A stretch of DNA of 64,000 nucleotides, taken from positions 24,664-88,663 of the forward strand of contig JALWTA010000012.1 in NCBI GenBank assembly GCA_027082955.1, read 5' to 3'. The notes below the pieces were generated by a model. That model had not been told where the DNA came from and made no database searches. It saw only the letters and a list, made by a program, of their open reading frames with translations. The translations under genes were made by a program, and so were the position numbers. Source of the stretch: Sulfurovum sp. (lineage in GTDB: Bacteria; Campylobacterota; Campylobacteria; Campylobacterales; Sulfurovaceae). Positions 40,351 through 49,690 of this stretch are shown here, in pieces (positions within the stretch are counted from its first letter, which is position 1; each line of letters starts with the position of its first letter).

Positions 40351-42453
40351 ATGCTGGAAGTACCGCTTTTATATGGTGATGACCCGGAAGCAAAACGCTC
40401 AGAGATCAAACGCTACTTCCAGTACTGCTACCGCCGCTACGAATCTCTCTTTATGCTCATTACAGATGAATCCGCCTATTTTCAAAAGGCTGATCCGCTG
40501 CGCCATCCTCTGATCTTCTATTATGGGCATACTGCCACATTCTTTGTGAACAAACTCAAACTTGCCAAACTGATCGACCACCGGATCGATCCGCATATGG
40601 AGTCCATTTTTGCTGTCGGTGTCGATGAGATGAGCTGGGATGATCTCGATGATCGCCACTATGAGTGGCCGACAGTGGCGCAGACTCGTGCATACCGCGA
40701 AGAGCTGTATGCACTGGTGACACATCTAATCGATACACTGCCGATGCAGCTGCCCATTACATGGGAATCACCGTGGTGGGTGATCTTGATGGGGATCGAG
40801 CACGAGAACATCCATCTGGAGACCTCTTCGGTGCTGATCCGCCAACTGCCGCTTGAGGTCTTAACCCCCAACGATGCATGGCCGATCTCTTCGCAATGCA
40901 AAGAGAATGCTCCCGAAAACAAGCTTTTGGGTGTACCTGCCGGACGAGTGCTGCTTGGCAAACAGGGGCAAGACCGCTTTTATGGATGGGATAATGAATA
41001 CGGGCATCATGAAGCGATGATCCCGGCATTTAAAGTATCAAAATATCTGGTATCCAATGCGGAGTATATGGCATTTGTAGAGGATGACGGCTATGAGGAT
41101 GCAAAGTGGTGGGATGAAGAGGGTGATGCCTGGCGTCGCTACGAAAAGGCAGCCTATCCAAGGTTTTGGGTCAAAAAGGATGACAGGTTTTATCTGCGTA
41201 CCCTCGCAGAGGAGATCCCCTTTCCGATGGACTGGCCTGTAGAGGTGAACTGTCTGGAAGCCGAGGCATTCTGCCGCTGGAAGAGCGCCAAAACAGGCAT
41301 TAGAGTACAATTACCCACAGAAGATGAGTATGCGAGGCTGCGTGACTTTGCCAAAGTACCTGAGTATGAGGCGTGGATGGCATCGGGCAGTACTGATGTG
41401 AACATCGCACTTGAGAAAGCGGCTTCAAGCACGCCGGTTGACAGCCATATGCACGGCGGATTTGGCGATGTGGCAGGCAATGTGTGGCAGTGGACACGTA
41501 CACCCATGTACCCCTATGAGGGCTTTAAGGTGCACCCGATCTATGATGACTTTACCGTACCGACCTATGACGGAAAGCACAACCTGATCAAAGGGGGCTC
41601 ATGGATCAGCTGTGGCAACCTTGCCCTTGCCCAGAGCCGCTATGCTTTCAGGAGACATTTTTATCAACATGCGGGATTTCGCTATGTAGAGAGTGAATAT
41701 GAGGAGAAGATCATGACCAATGCCTATACCAACGACAGGATCATTGCCGAATATTGCCACTTTGGGTGGGGTGAGAACCGTTTTGGGGTGCCAAACTATC
41801 CTGAAACCTGTGTCAAACTGGCACTGGAGTACATGGGTGACCGTCCTAAAGAGCGGGCATTTGATGTAGGGTGTGCCATCGGGCGAAGCAGTTTTGAATT
41901 GGCACGTGCGTTCGATGAAGTGATCGGTGTGGACTTCTCGGCACGCTTCATTCAAGAGGCGCTGCGTCTTAAAGAGAGTGGGGTACTGCGTTATGCCGTA
42001 CCTGTAGAAGGGGAGATTGAATCGTTCCATGAAGTACGGCTGAACAAGTTTGGGTTGGAGCATGCTTCCAAGAAGGTGAACTTCTGGCAGGCGGATGCCT
42101 GTAACCTCAAACCGATCTTTACCGATTTCGATCTGGTCTTTGCCGGCAATTTGATAGACAGGCTCTATGATCCCTGCAAATTCCTTGAGTCGATGGCAGC
42201 GCGCATTAGAAAGAACGGGTTGCTTGTACTGACCTCTCCCTACACATGGCAGGAGGAGTCTACCCCCAAAGAGAAGTGGATCGGCGGCTACAAGCGTGAC
42301 GGAGAGAATGTGACCACGCTTGGGGGACTTGAGGAGATACTTGGCGGAGATTTTAAACTGCTCGATACGCGTGATGTGCCATTCGTCATTCAGGAGACGG
42401 CACGCAAACATCAACATACCGTGGCACAGATGAGTGTCTGGGAGCGTCGATGA
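40351..42453 (+). CDS. ovoA: 5-histidylcysteine sulfoxide synthase / 4-mercaptohistidine N1-methyltransferase (OvoA)
   Basis: A 700-residue bifunctional enzyme of ovothiol synthesis. Domains in order: an N-terminal DinB-like helical bundle (about 1-165) with the iron-binding motif HENIHLE (HxxxHxE); a formylglycine-generating-enzyme-type fold (about 190-450, GDVAGNVWQWTRTPMYPYEGF, LIKGGSWISCGN, RRHFYQHAGFRYV); and a C-terminal Rossmann methyltransferase (about 460-700) with the SAM motif FDVGCAIGRSSFELA. The iron enzyme joins Cys to His with O2, and the methyltransferase finishes ovothiol A. The next gene overlaps by four bases and supplies the missing C-S lyase. Ovothiol would protect against peroxides or reactive sulfur. 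Confidence 0.93.
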   Translation: MLEVPLLYGDDPEAKRSEIKRYFQYCYRRYESLFMLITDESAYFQKADPLRHPLIFYYGHTATFFVNKLKLAKLIDHRIDPHMESIFAVGVDEMSWDDLDDRHYEWPTVAQTRAYREELYALVTHLIDTLPMQLPITWESPWWVILMGIEHENIHLETSSVLIRQLPLEVLTPNDAWPISSQCKENAPENKLLGVPAGRVLLGKQGQDRFYGWDNEYGHHEAMIPAFKVSKYLVSNAEYMAFVEDDGYEDAKWWDEEGDAWRRYEKAAYPRFWVKKDDRFYLRTLAEEIPFPMDWPVEVNCLEAEAFCRWKSAKTGIRVQLPTEDEYARLRDFAKVPEYEAWMASGSTDVNIALEKAASSTPVDSHMHGGFGDVAGNVWQWTRTPMYPYEGFKVHPIYDDFTVPTYDGKHNLIKGGSWISCGNLALAQSRYAFRRHFYQHAGFRYVESEYEEKIMTNAYTNDRIIAEYCHFGWGENRFGVPNYPETCVKLALEYMGDRPKERAFDVGCAIGRSSFELARAFDEVIGVDFSARFIQEALRLKESGVLRYAVPVEGEIESFHEVRLNKFGLEHASKKVNFWQADACNLKPIFTDFDLVFAGNLIDRLYDPCKFLESMAARIRKNGLLVLTSPYTWQEESTPKEKWIGGYKRDGENVTTLGGLEEILGGDFKLLDTRDVPFVIQETARKHQHTVAQMSVWERR

Positions 42454-43613
42454 GTTTTTCATTTGAGGCGGTAGAGAGGCAGGGTACCTACACGACAAAG
42501 TACGATGATGCCATCAAAAAGTTCGGTACGGATGATCTGCTGCCGCTCTGGGTGGCCGACATGGATCTGGCATCACCTCCTTGTGTAACCGAAGCACTGC
42601 AACACAGAGCCATGCATCCGCTTTATGGCTATACCACCTACCCGCAACGCTACTATGATGCGATAGAGAGATGGTATGCAGGCCAATACGGTTGGCAGAT
42701 AGCACACGAATGGATCGTACCGTGCTACGGTGTGGTGCCTTCGATCAACTTTGCCATCGAAGCGTTAAGCCAAGAGGGTGACGGGATTATCGTGCAGACA
42801 CCGATCTACCCGCCATTTACCGCTTCGGTAAGACACCGCAAGCGCAAGCTTTTGGAGAATGCGCTGTGCTACCGAAACGGACGTTACGAGATCGATTTTG
42901 AAGATTTTGAAGCCAAAGCCAAAGAGGCGGCACTCTTTCTGCTCTGCTCACCGCACAATCCCGCAGGACGTGCATGGCAGGCATGGGAGATAGAACAGAT
43001 GATCGACATTTGTACAGCGCACAATGTGGTGATTGTCTCTGACGAAATCCACGGTGATATCGTCTATGGGGGCAGACACCGATCGGTTGGAAGTTTTGAA
43101 AAGGTGCAGGATCGCTGCATTGTGCTCAATGCACCCTCCAAGACTTTCAATGTCGCAGGGCTCAATACTTCATTTGCCATTATCCCCCACGGACGGATTC
43201 GGCGAGCCTATACATTGGAACAGAACCGTTCGGGGATCACCAACGGCAATCCGTTTGGTATTGAAGCCCTGATGGCTGCCTATGAAGGGGGTGATGCGTG
43301 GCTTGCGGCGCTCAAAAAGCATCTACAGGGCAATATCGCCTATGTACGTAACTTTTTGCAGACCCATGCGCTGCCGATCGTACCTGTTGAGACGGAAGCG
43401 ACTTTCCTGATGTGGCTGGACTGCTCGCAGATGGGACTCTCTCAGGAAGCTTTGGTAGACTTTTTCATACATAAAGCCAGGCTGGGGCTTAACGATGGTG
43501 TGAGCTTCGGCAAAAACGGCGAAGGGTTTATGCGGCTCAATGTCGGTACCTCAAGAGCAGTGCTTGAGAGGGCGATGTCTCAGCTGCTTGATGCATGGAG
43601 GGCGTTTTGTTGA
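42450..43613 (+). CDS. ovoB: PLP-dependent C-S lyase, MalY/PatB type, probable OvoB
   Basis: A 387-residue fold-type I PLP enzyme of the MalY/PatB class. PLWVADMDLASPPCVTEAL is the class N-terminus, SPHNPAGRAW and VVSDEIHGDIVY are cofactor-site blocks, and NAPSKTFNVAGLNTSFAII contains the PLP Lys. Alone it would be called cystathionine beta-lyase-like, but the ATGA overlap with ovoA strongly suggests that it is OvoB, which cleaves the histidylcysteine sulfoxide to 5-thiohistidine. That assignment is by context. Confidence 0.87.
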   Translation: MSFSFEAVERQGTYTTKYDDAIKKFGTDDLLPLWVADMDLASPPCVTEALQHRAMHPLYGYTTYPQRYYDAIERWYAGQYGWQIAHEWIVPCYGVVPSINFAIEALSQEGDGIIVQTPIYPPFTASVRHRKRKLLENALCYRNGRYEIDFEDFEAKAKEAALFLLCSPHNPAGRAWQAWEIEQMIDICTAHNVVIVSDEIHGDIVYGGRHRSVGSFEKVQDRCIVLNAPSKTFNVAGLNTSFAIIPHGRIRRAYTLEQNRSGITNGNPFGIEALMAAYEGGDAWLAALKKHLQGNIAYVRNFLQTHALPIVPVETEATFLMWLDCSQMGLSQEALVDFFIHKARLGLNDGVSFGKNGEGFMRLNVGTSRAVLERAMSQLLDAWRAFC

Positions 43614-45385
43614 AAAAAAGCATATTGCTGATACTGCTGCTAAGTGCGGCAGTGTGGGCGCTTCCTTCGGGTATTGAGAATGCCATTGCCAAGTCGGGCA
43701 TTCCTAAAAAAGATATCTCTATCTACATCAAAGAGGCGGGCAAAAGCAGCCGGGTGGTTGCATCGCTCAATGCCACCCGCGTGCGCACCCCGGCATCGGT
43801 CATCAAAGTACTGACCACCTATGCAGCGGTACTGAAACTAGGGTTCGACTACCGGTGGCCAACCGTATTTTACCGCAGGGGACGCCTTACAAACGGTGTG
43901 CTGCATGGCGATCTGATCGTCAAAGGGTATGGCGATCCGACACTCAATGATGAGGATCTTCCTGATATTGTTTCTCGTATTAAGGCTGCGGGTATTGAGC
44001 GGATCACAGGCAACATTGTCATCGACCGCAGCTACTTTAAAGTCGGCAGCCGCAATACCTCCGGGTTTGATGATCATCCGCACAGCCCTTATAATGCGAT
44101 GCCTGATGCAATGATGTTCAATGAACGTGTCAGTACCATCTGTGTCATCCCCAATCTCAACAGTGTGACCAAAAAGACGCCTGACAAAAGCTTTGTCGTA
44201 CACAACCAGCTGCAACGTGTCAACAAGCCCTGCCGCGGGCGCTACTCCTGGCCGCATGTCAAGATAGACGACTCCAAGGCGGTACCGGAAGTGTGGCTAA
44301 AGGGCAAGATCTCAAAACGGTGTGGGAAACGCAACCTCTGTCAGGTTTTGACCAAGCCCTACAAATCTTTCTACTACGCGTTGAGGGCAGCACTGCAGGA
44401 GAAAGGTGTAACCGTAGGCGGCAGGTTACGTTTACAACGTCTCCCCAAAGGTGCGGAAGTGCTCTTTACACACTATTCCGCTTCGCTTGAGAAGATCGTT
44501 TCCACGACAGCAAAAAAGTCCAACAACCTCTACGCAAGGCATCTTCTCCTGCTGCTTGGTGCCAAAATGTACGGAGCACCGGTAACCGTTGCAAAGGGGC
44601 GTAAAGCGGTACGGATCATACTGCGTGCCAATGGGGCACTGGGGAGTTCTTTGCCGCACATTGATAACGGATGCGGGCTTTCTCGTACCTCAAAGATCAC
44701 CGCCAAGATCCTTGCCGGTGTGCTGGACAATGCCTACAGCCGCTACGGTATGCGATGGATGCAGACTCTCTCCATTGCCGGCAGGGATGGAACGATCAAA
44801 AAGCGTTTCCGCGGTACAGTGGTACGTAACAGAGCATGGATGAAAACCGGTACGCTTAAGCATGTCAAGAACATTGCCGGATATGTCAAAAGCAAAAACG
44901 GCAGGTACTATACGGCAGTCATCCTTGTCAACAGTAAACATGCCCGCTGGAAAGCTGCTAAAATGCAAGATACGATTATTACATGGCTGGTGCATTACAA
45001 GGGAAGAGGCTCAAGTACTGCACAAAAACCAAAAGCCTTTGCCCCTGTGTCTGAAACACGCCACAAGCCAAAGCCTCTCCGTCTTCAGCCTGAAAAGCCT
45101 GCAGCAGACTTTGCACAACCTGCACCCAAAGATGCCAAAGGTCGCTACTACATACAGACTGGTTCTTTCAAACACTATCCCAAAGCATCCTACCTGCAGA
45201 AACTCAAAAAGGCTTTCCTGCCGTATCGCATTGTGCCGGGGAAAGAGTTTAAAGTACTGGTGGGACCCTATGCCGCAGAAATGCGTGCCAGAGAAGCACT
45301 TGCAAAGGTGCGCAGCAGTGTAGACAAGGGTGCATTTCTTACTACGAAAGAGAAACTCGATGCAGAGGGGGCAAGGCTCTACTGA
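43610..45385 (+). CDS. dacB: D-Ala-D-Ala carboxypeptidase/endopeptidase (PBP4) with C-terminal SPOR domain
   Basis: A 591-residue periplasmic penicillin-binding protein of class C. A signal peptide (KKSILLILLLSAAVWA) is followed by the active-site motif TPASVIKVLTTY (SxxK), KKSNNLYARHLL (SxN) and MKTGTLKHVKN (KTG). The last 80 residues form a SPOR domain (GRYYIQTGSFKHYPKASYLQKL), which binds denuded glycan at division sites; a Pro/Ala-rich linker joins the two. The start chosen is TTG at 43610, with GGAGGG seven bases before it; ATG at 43595 is the alternative. It overlaps ovoB by four bases. Confidence 0.9.
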   Translation: MKKSILLILLLSAAVWALPSGIENAIAKSGIPKKDISIYIKEAGKSSRVVASLNATRVRTPASVIKVLTTYAAVLKLGFDYRWPTVFYRRGRLTNGVLHGDLIVKGYGDPTLNDEDLPDIVSRIKAAGIERITGNIVIDRSYFKVGSRNTSGFDDHPHSPYNAMPDAMMFNERVSTICVIPNLNSVTKKTPDKSFVVHNQLQRVNKPCRGRYSWPHVKIDDSKAVPEVWLKGKISKRCGKRNLCQVLTKPYKSFYYALRAALQEKGVTVGGRLRLQRLPKGAEVLFTHYSASLEKIVSTTAKKSNNLYARHLLLLLGAKMYGAPVTVAKGRKAVRIILRANGALGSSLPHIDNGCGLSRTSKITAKILAGVLDNAYSRYGMRWMQTLSIAGRDGTIKKRFRGTVVRNRAWMKTGTLKHVKNIAGYVKSKNGRYYTAVILVNSKHARWKAAKMQDTIITWLVHYKGRGSSTAQKPKAFAPVSETRHKPKPLRLQPEKPAADFAQPAPKDAKGRYYIQTGSFKHYPKASYLQKLKKAFLPYRIVPGKEFKVLVGPYAAEMRAREALAKVRSSVDKGAFLTTKEKLDAEGARLY

Positions 45386-45416
45386 GATTTAGAGGTGCCC
45401 TTAACCCCATCTTTGC

Positions 45417-45422
45417 TATAAT
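45417..45422 (+). promoter_or_regulatory. Probable -10 box of the dapC-like gene
   Basis: TATAAT, 34 bp before the ATG, in the 71-bp gap after dacB. Confidence 0.45.
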
Positions 45423-45456
45423 CTTATGACTATATCAAATAAATAACAGGGTACCC

Positions 45457-46596
45457 ATGCAGTTTGAAACCTACCCCTTTGAAAAACTCAACAACCTACT
45501 GAAAGACCTGCTGCCAAACAGTGACTATGCGCCGCTGTCGCTGACGATTGGCGAGCCGCAGTTTGAGACACCGCAGTTTATTCTTGACACACTCAATGCC
45601 AATGCGCCAAAACTGAACAAATACCCCAAAACTTCAGGAGAAGCGGTACTTCGTGAAGGGATGCTGACCTATCTGAAAAACCGTTTTGGTTTGACACTCT
45701 CAGATGCACAGATCATCCCGACATTCGGTACAAGAGAGGTGCTTTTCAACTTCCCCCAGTTTCTGCTGCACGATGTTGAAGCACCGCTGATGCTCTTTCC
45801 CAACCCTTTTTACCAGATCTACGAAGGGGCAGCCAAAGCTAGCCGTGCGGAGGTGGTCTATCTTAACCTGAATGAGGCAAACAACTTTCAGCCGGTGGCT
45901 GATGAGTCGGTGCTTGCCCAAGCCAACTTGGTCATCCTCAACTCTCCCAACAACCCGACTGCCTCAACGATGTCCATGGAGGCGATGAAAGTGTGGGTAA
46001 AGCTGGCACTCAAGTATGACTTTGTACTGCTCAATGACGAGTGCTATGCCGATTTGTACCTGAATGAGCCTGTACCCTCCATGCTCAATGCTTCCATAGA
46101 AGCTGGCAATCCGACCTTCAAAAATGTACTGGTGATCAACTCCATCTCCAAACGCTCCTCGGCACCGGGGCTGCGTTCAGGGTTCATCGCCGGAGATGCC
46201 GACATCTTGCGTGAATATATGACCTACCGTACCTATGTCGGATGTGCCTCACCGCTGCCGCTTCAACATGCAGCTGCCGCAGCATGGGCGAACCAGAGCC
46301 ATGTGGATGAGTTTAGAGAGAAGTACAAGAAGAACTTCGAGATTGCCAAGGAGGTACTGGGTATCAAGCCACCTGAAGCGACATTCTACATTTGGCTTGA
46401 GGTCGGTGATGAGATCGACTTTACCATCAAGCTTTACGAGCGTTACAACCTCAAAGTTATTCCTGGTTCTTTCCTTGGCAGAGAAGGCGAGGGCAAGGGG
46501 TATGTGCGTCTTGCACTGGTCTATGAGGAAGAGAAGACGAGAGAGGCGCTGGAGAGAATCGCTGCGCTTTGTGAGGAATTAGGAATTAGAAATTAG
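45457..46596 (+). CDS. dapC: Fold-type I aminotransferase, probable succinyldiaminopimelate transaminase
   Basis: A 379-residue PLP aminotransferase. SLTIGEPQFETPQFI, LNSPNNPTASTMS, LNDECYADLYLNE and the Lys motif NSISKRSSAPGLRSGFIAGD are typical of class I/II enzymes, and the overall reading fits the DapC type of lysine/diaminopimelate synthesis used in Campylobacterota. Another alpha-keto acid substrate is possible. The last seven codons (EELGIRN and stop) lie in a heptad repeat array, so the C-terminal tail is repeat-derived; coaX ends in almost the same tail (EELGMRN). Confidence 0.82.
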   Translation: MQFETYPFEKLNNLLKDLLPNSDYAPLSLTIGEPQFETPQFILDTLNANAPKLNKYPKTSGEAVLREGMLTYLKNRFGLTLSDAQIIPTFGTREVLFNFPQFLLHDVEAPLMLFPNPFYQIYEGAAKASRAEVVYLNLNEANNFQPVADESVLAQANLVILNSPNNPTASTMSMEAMKVWVKLALKYDFVLLNDECYADLYLNEPVPSMLNASIEAGNPTFKNVLVINSISKRSSAPGLRSGFIAGDADILREYMTYRTYVGCASPLPLQHAAAAAWANQSHVDEFREKYKKNFEIAKEVLGIKPPEATFYIWLEVGDEIDFTIKLYERYNLKVIPGSFLGREGEGKGYVRLALVYEEEKTREALERIAALCEELGIRN

Positions 46597-46625
46597 GAAT
46601 TGTGGTTTGCGTTGCATAGCAACGC
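46573..46625 (+). repeat. Heptad array and H2 hairpin across the dapC stop
   Basis: Four heptads (GAGGAAT, TAGGAAT, TAGAAAT, TAGGAAT; 46573-46600) cover the last codons and the stop. H2 GCGTTGC-ata-GCAACGC follows at 46609-46625. Further on, 46651-46700 has two more small palindromes (GACTTTAGTC, GGCTAAAGCC). Confidence 0.8.
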
Positions 46626-46733
46626 TTTTATTGTTTGGAAACTATTTGGAGTCGGAGACTTTAGTCCCGAATAGACGAGGCTAAAGCCATCGATTCCTGA
46701 TATTGAAGATATATCATATAAAAAAGGAAAAGT

Positions 46734-47345
46734 ATGCAGCCAGAAATGCCGGAGATTCATGTAGAGGAGCTCAAGAAAGACCCTGAGTTTCTTGCCAATA
46801 TTGAGCGACTTGAGAAGGAGTGCAAAGAGCAGGAGAGTGTGCACAAGGGGTATCAACTGCTTGATGCGCAGCTAGTGATTGAAGCACCCGAAGATGAGAT
46901 CAACGAGATCTTCACCTTTATTGTCAATACGGCGTTTGACCGTCTTGCAGAGTATCTGAGTGAGCACAAATCGTTTGATGTGCTTGGCAGTGATGAGGAG
47001 CGTGCCATTGCGCGAGCCATCTACGAACACGCGATTCAGCGTTACAGCGAAAATGACAAAAAAGCGGCAAAAGAGATGTTTTTGGTACTCCACCATACAG
47101 TCAACCACGAAGATCTCAAAGAGGCGATGATGATCCATGCCTGTGCGGTGATGGCGGGGATGTCTTTTGATGATTTTGTCGAGAACCTTGCCGATGTCAA
47201 TGACATCGATCCGCATGATCCTTTGGCATTTTTCATCCGTACTTTTGTGCAGCCAAACGACATTTTGCTTACAATGTATGCCAAGTATGTTGAAGAGGGC
47301 AAAGAGATGCTAAAAGTACTTGAAGAGGATGGAAAAAAGGCGTAG
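46734..47345 (+). CDS. Unknown acidic helical protein
   Basis: A 203-residue cytosolic protein I do not recognise. It is acidic and predicted mainly helical (IERLEKECKEQESVHKGYQLLDAQL, DKKAAKEMFLVLHHTVNHEDLKEAMMIHACAVMAG), without transmembrane segments or metal motifs. ATG at 46734 follows AAAAGGAAAAGT. It lies between dapC and murC on the same strand, with heptad elements on both sides. Codon use looks like that of its neighbours, so it is a resident gene. Confidence 0.75.
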   Translation: MQPEMPEIHVEELKKDPEFLANIERLEKECKEQESVHKGYQLLDAQLVIEAPEDEINEIFTFIVNTAFDRLAEYLSEHKSFDVLGSDEERAIARAIYEHAIQRYSENDKKAAKEMFLVLHHTVNHEDLKEAMMIHACAVMAGMSFDDFVENLADVNDIDPHDPLAFFIRTFVQPNDILLTMYAKYVEEGKEMLKVLEEDGKKA

Positions 47346-47424
47346 CCTTTTTAGTGAAGAGTGAGGAGTGATGAGTGAAGAATGACTGTTTGCATCGCAA
47401 TGCGATGCCTCTATTGAATAGAGG
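47334..47424 (+). repeat. Composite heptad element between the unknown gene and murC
   Basis: H1 (AAAAAGGC-gta-GCCTTTTT, 47334-47352) overlaps the last codons and stop of the upstream gene. Four heptads follow (GTGAAGA, GTGAGGA, GTGATGA, GTGAAGA; 47354-47381), then H2 GCATCGC-aat-GCGATGC at 47392-47408. A third hairpin, CCTCTAT-tga-ATAGAGG (47408-47424), runs up to the murC ribosome binding site, so this copy has hairpins at both gene borders. Confidence 0.82.
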
Positions 47425-47436
47425 AAGGGGAGATTT

Positions 47437-48750
47437 ATGAAGATTCATTTCATAGGTATAGGAGGTATTGGGCTCTCAGCCTTGGCGAAGTTTCTCTACA
47501 ATGATGGACATACCATCTCAGGATCAGATATCAAGCAGACAGAGATCACCAACGATTTGGCGCTCAACTTTGGTGCGAAGATCACCATTCCCCACCATCC
47601 AGATGCGGTTGAAGGGGTGGATCGTGTCATCTATTCTGCGGCAGTACGCCCCAACAATCCGGAGTATCAGCGTGCCAAGGAGCTTGGGATTGAACTCCTT
47701 TCGCGTAAAGAGGCGCTGAAGTTCATCTTGGGAGATAAAATGGTTTATGCCGTAGGCGGCGCCCACGGCAAGAGTACGACTTCTGCAATGCTTGCTTCTA
47801 TCATCCCTGAGTCCAATGCGCTTATTGGTGCGATCTCCAAAGCCTTTGGCTCCAATGTCCGTAACTATCCCAACGACAAGGTGGTCTTTGAGGCAGATGA
47901 GAGTGACGAGAGCTTTCTCAATGCCAACCCTTACCTTGCCATTGTGACCAATGTTGAACCTGAACACATGGAGTACTACGGGTATGACGAGGAGCGGTTT
48001 TACAATGCCTACAGAAACTTTCTCTCTTTGGCAAAGGTACGGGTGATCAATGCCGAGGATGACTTTCTTGCATCGCTCGATATGGAGAGTGTCAAACTCT
48101 ACCCCTCCAAAGATATTTCACAGATCGAATTTGTACTGATTGACGGAGAGCCGCATACACGCTTTACATTTAAATCCTACGGCAGTTTCGATGTGTTTGG
48201 GTTTGGTGTGCATATTGCCATCGATGCTGCTCTGGCGATACTAGCAGCACTGGAGCTGGGTGAAGATATTGAATCTATCCGAAACAACTTGCTTGGCTAC
48301 AAAGGGATCAAAAAACGGTTTGACATTGTCCAAAACCGTGAGGATATGGTTGTCATTGATGACTACGGGCATCACCCTACGGAGATTCGGGCAACGATGC
48401 GGTCGCTCCAGGAGTATAGAAAGCTCAGAGAGTTTCATAAACTCAATGTGATCTGGCAGCCGCACAAATACTCCCGTACCATCGACAACCTTTCTGCATT
48501 TGTTGAGTGTTTTGAAGGGGTGGATGAACTGGTGATCCTGCCCATCTGGTCAGCAGGGGAGCTGGAGGTAGATATTGACCTCAAGGGGGCGTTTGCCCGC
48601 TACAACCCGATCATGGCGGACAGTGTTACCAAAGTGGATGGGATTGTCAAGGTGATTCGGGACGGAAATGTGGTCAAGGAGTATGACAAAGGGCTTGTGA
48701 CAGCCTTTGGTGCGGGGGACATCACCTATCAGATACGTGGTGAAGCTTAG
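47437..48750 (+). CDS. murC: UDP-N-acetylmuramate-L-alanine ligase
   Basis: A 437-residue Mur ligase adding the first amino acid to UDP-MurNAc in the cytosol. HFIGIGGIGLSALAKFL is the N-terminal UDP-binding motif, VGGAHGKSTTSAMLASI the ATP loop (near residue 107), and DDYGHHPTEIRATM plus QPHKYSRT mark the C-terminal domain. GGGGAG precedes the ATG at 47437. The stop is followed directly by the second copy of the 79-bp dispersed repeat. Confidence 0.96.
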   Translation: MKIHFIGIGGIGLSALAKFLYNDGHTISGSDIKQTEITNDLALNFGAKITIPHHPDAVEGVDRVIYSAAVRPNNPEYQRAKELGIELLSRKEALKFILGDKMVYAVGGAHGKSTTSAMLASIIPESNALIGAISKAFGSNVRNYPNDKVVFEADESDESFLNANPYLAIVTNVEPEHMEYYGYDEERFYNAYRNFLSLAKVRVINAEDDFLASLDMESVKLYPSKDISQIEFVLIDGEPHTRFTFKSYGSFDVFGFGVHIAIDAALAILAALELGEDIESIRNNLLGYKGIKKRFDIVQNREDMVVIDDYGHHPTEIRATMRSLQEYRKLREFHKLNVIWQPHKYSRTIDNLSAFVECFEGVDELVILPIWSAGELEVDIDLKGAFARYNPIMADSVTKVDGIVKVIRDGNVVKEYDKGLVTAFGAGDITYQIRGEA

Positions 48751-48751
48751 A

Positions 48752-48830
48752 CCCAAATCCCGAAATAGAAGTTCATGACTTTGTATCATCATCGCATTTA
48801 CGTAATTCGCATAAAATCATCGCCGAACCT
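48752..48830. repeat. Dispersed repeat, copy 2
   Basis: The unit begins two bases after the murC stop and matches 11754-11832 at 72 of 79 bases without gaps; five of the seven differences cluster in the middle (48803-48811). The far arm of the inverted repeat seen in copy 1 is reduced here to a trace (TATTCCGA near 48850). Reading the minus strand, both copies share an ORF-like stretch beginning MMIQSH, which is probably an artefact of the repeat. Confidence 0.8.
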
Positions 48831-48898
48831 GTAGATGATATTTCACTGATATTCCGATACTACAATACACTTTTTATTTTACCAATGGAGAATCAACT

Positions 48899-49690
48899 GT
48901 GAAACAGATGTACAAGTATGCATTGATAGGTGCAGTGATATTAGGGGGTCAGCTTTGTGCAGATGAGGTCAAAATCGATGACGTCAAAGGAAAGTATGGC
49001 AGCAGTCCATCCATCAAAGCCTCAAAAGAGCTGAAGCAGCACATCAATATCGGTTTTGCCAACACGACAGGCAATACAAAAACGTTGAATTTCAACGGGA
49101 AATATGATCTTTCGTATATGATACCCGGTTATGAAGGACGTGATCTGTCATGGATGTTCGATACCAGTATCTACATGACTAGAAATGACGGTGTGACAAA
49201 CAATGAAGAGTATACGGCAAATCTTGCACTTGAACAGAAACTTGCAGGGAAATGGTTTGCATACGGAAGTTTAAGATGGCTTCGCAATACTTTTAGAAAC
49301 TTTGACAGTAAAACATTCATCGGACTTGGTGCCGGGAATGAACTTTACAATGACGGGCAGCACCGTTTTGAGGTCAAGATAGGTGCGGCGTACAACGTTG
49401 AACAGTACAGCAACAACCAGCCCGATCATGATTTTGCATCCTTTACACAGTATGCTGAGTATAACAACCAACTCAATAAAACGAGTTTGCTTTATGTGAA
49501 AGCCGGTGCTTCTGAAAACTTTGAGAAGTTTAAAGACTATGAGGTCATGGGTGTGCTTGGATTTACCTTCGCCGTTGCAGAAAAACTGAGTGTGACGCTT
49601 GAAGGAGAGGTACGATATGACAATATCCCTCCAGTTGGATTTGAGAAGACAGATACAAAATCAATCGTACGACTTGGTTACAGCTTCTAA
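48899..49690 (+). CDS. DUF481-family outer membrane protein
   Basis: A 263-residue exported beta-barrel protein. A signal peptide (residues 1-20, ending LCA) is followed by alternating beta strands with aromatic ends (HINIGFANTTGNTKTLNFNGKYDLSYM, WFAYGSLRWLRNTFRNFD) and a terminal strand ending VRLGYSF, with the C-terminal Phe expected for BAM-dependent assembly. It fits DUF481/YdiY; the function is unknown. The start is GTG at 48899 after ATGGAGAATCA. It overlaps the convergent GDSL esterase gene by four bases. Confidence 0.87.
   Translation: MKQMYKYALIGAVILGGQLCADEVKIDDVKGKYGSSPSIKASKELKQHINIGFANTTGNTKTLNFNGKYDLSYMIPGYEGRDLSWMFDTSIYMTRNDGVTNNEEYTANLALEQKLAGKWFAYGSLRWLRNTFRNFDSKTFIGLGAGNELYNDGQHRFEVKIGAAYNVEQYSNNQPDHDFASFTQYAEYNNQLNKTSLLYVKAGASENFEKFKDYEVMGVLGFTFAVAEKLSVTLEGEVRYDNIPPVGFEKTDTKSIVRLGYSF

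Noticed and set aside
48749..48792. Small minus-strand peptide starting MMIQSH, shared by both 79-bp repeat copies
   Set aside because: The similarity is explained by the DNA repeat; the two frames diverge at once outside it and lack a ribosome binding site.
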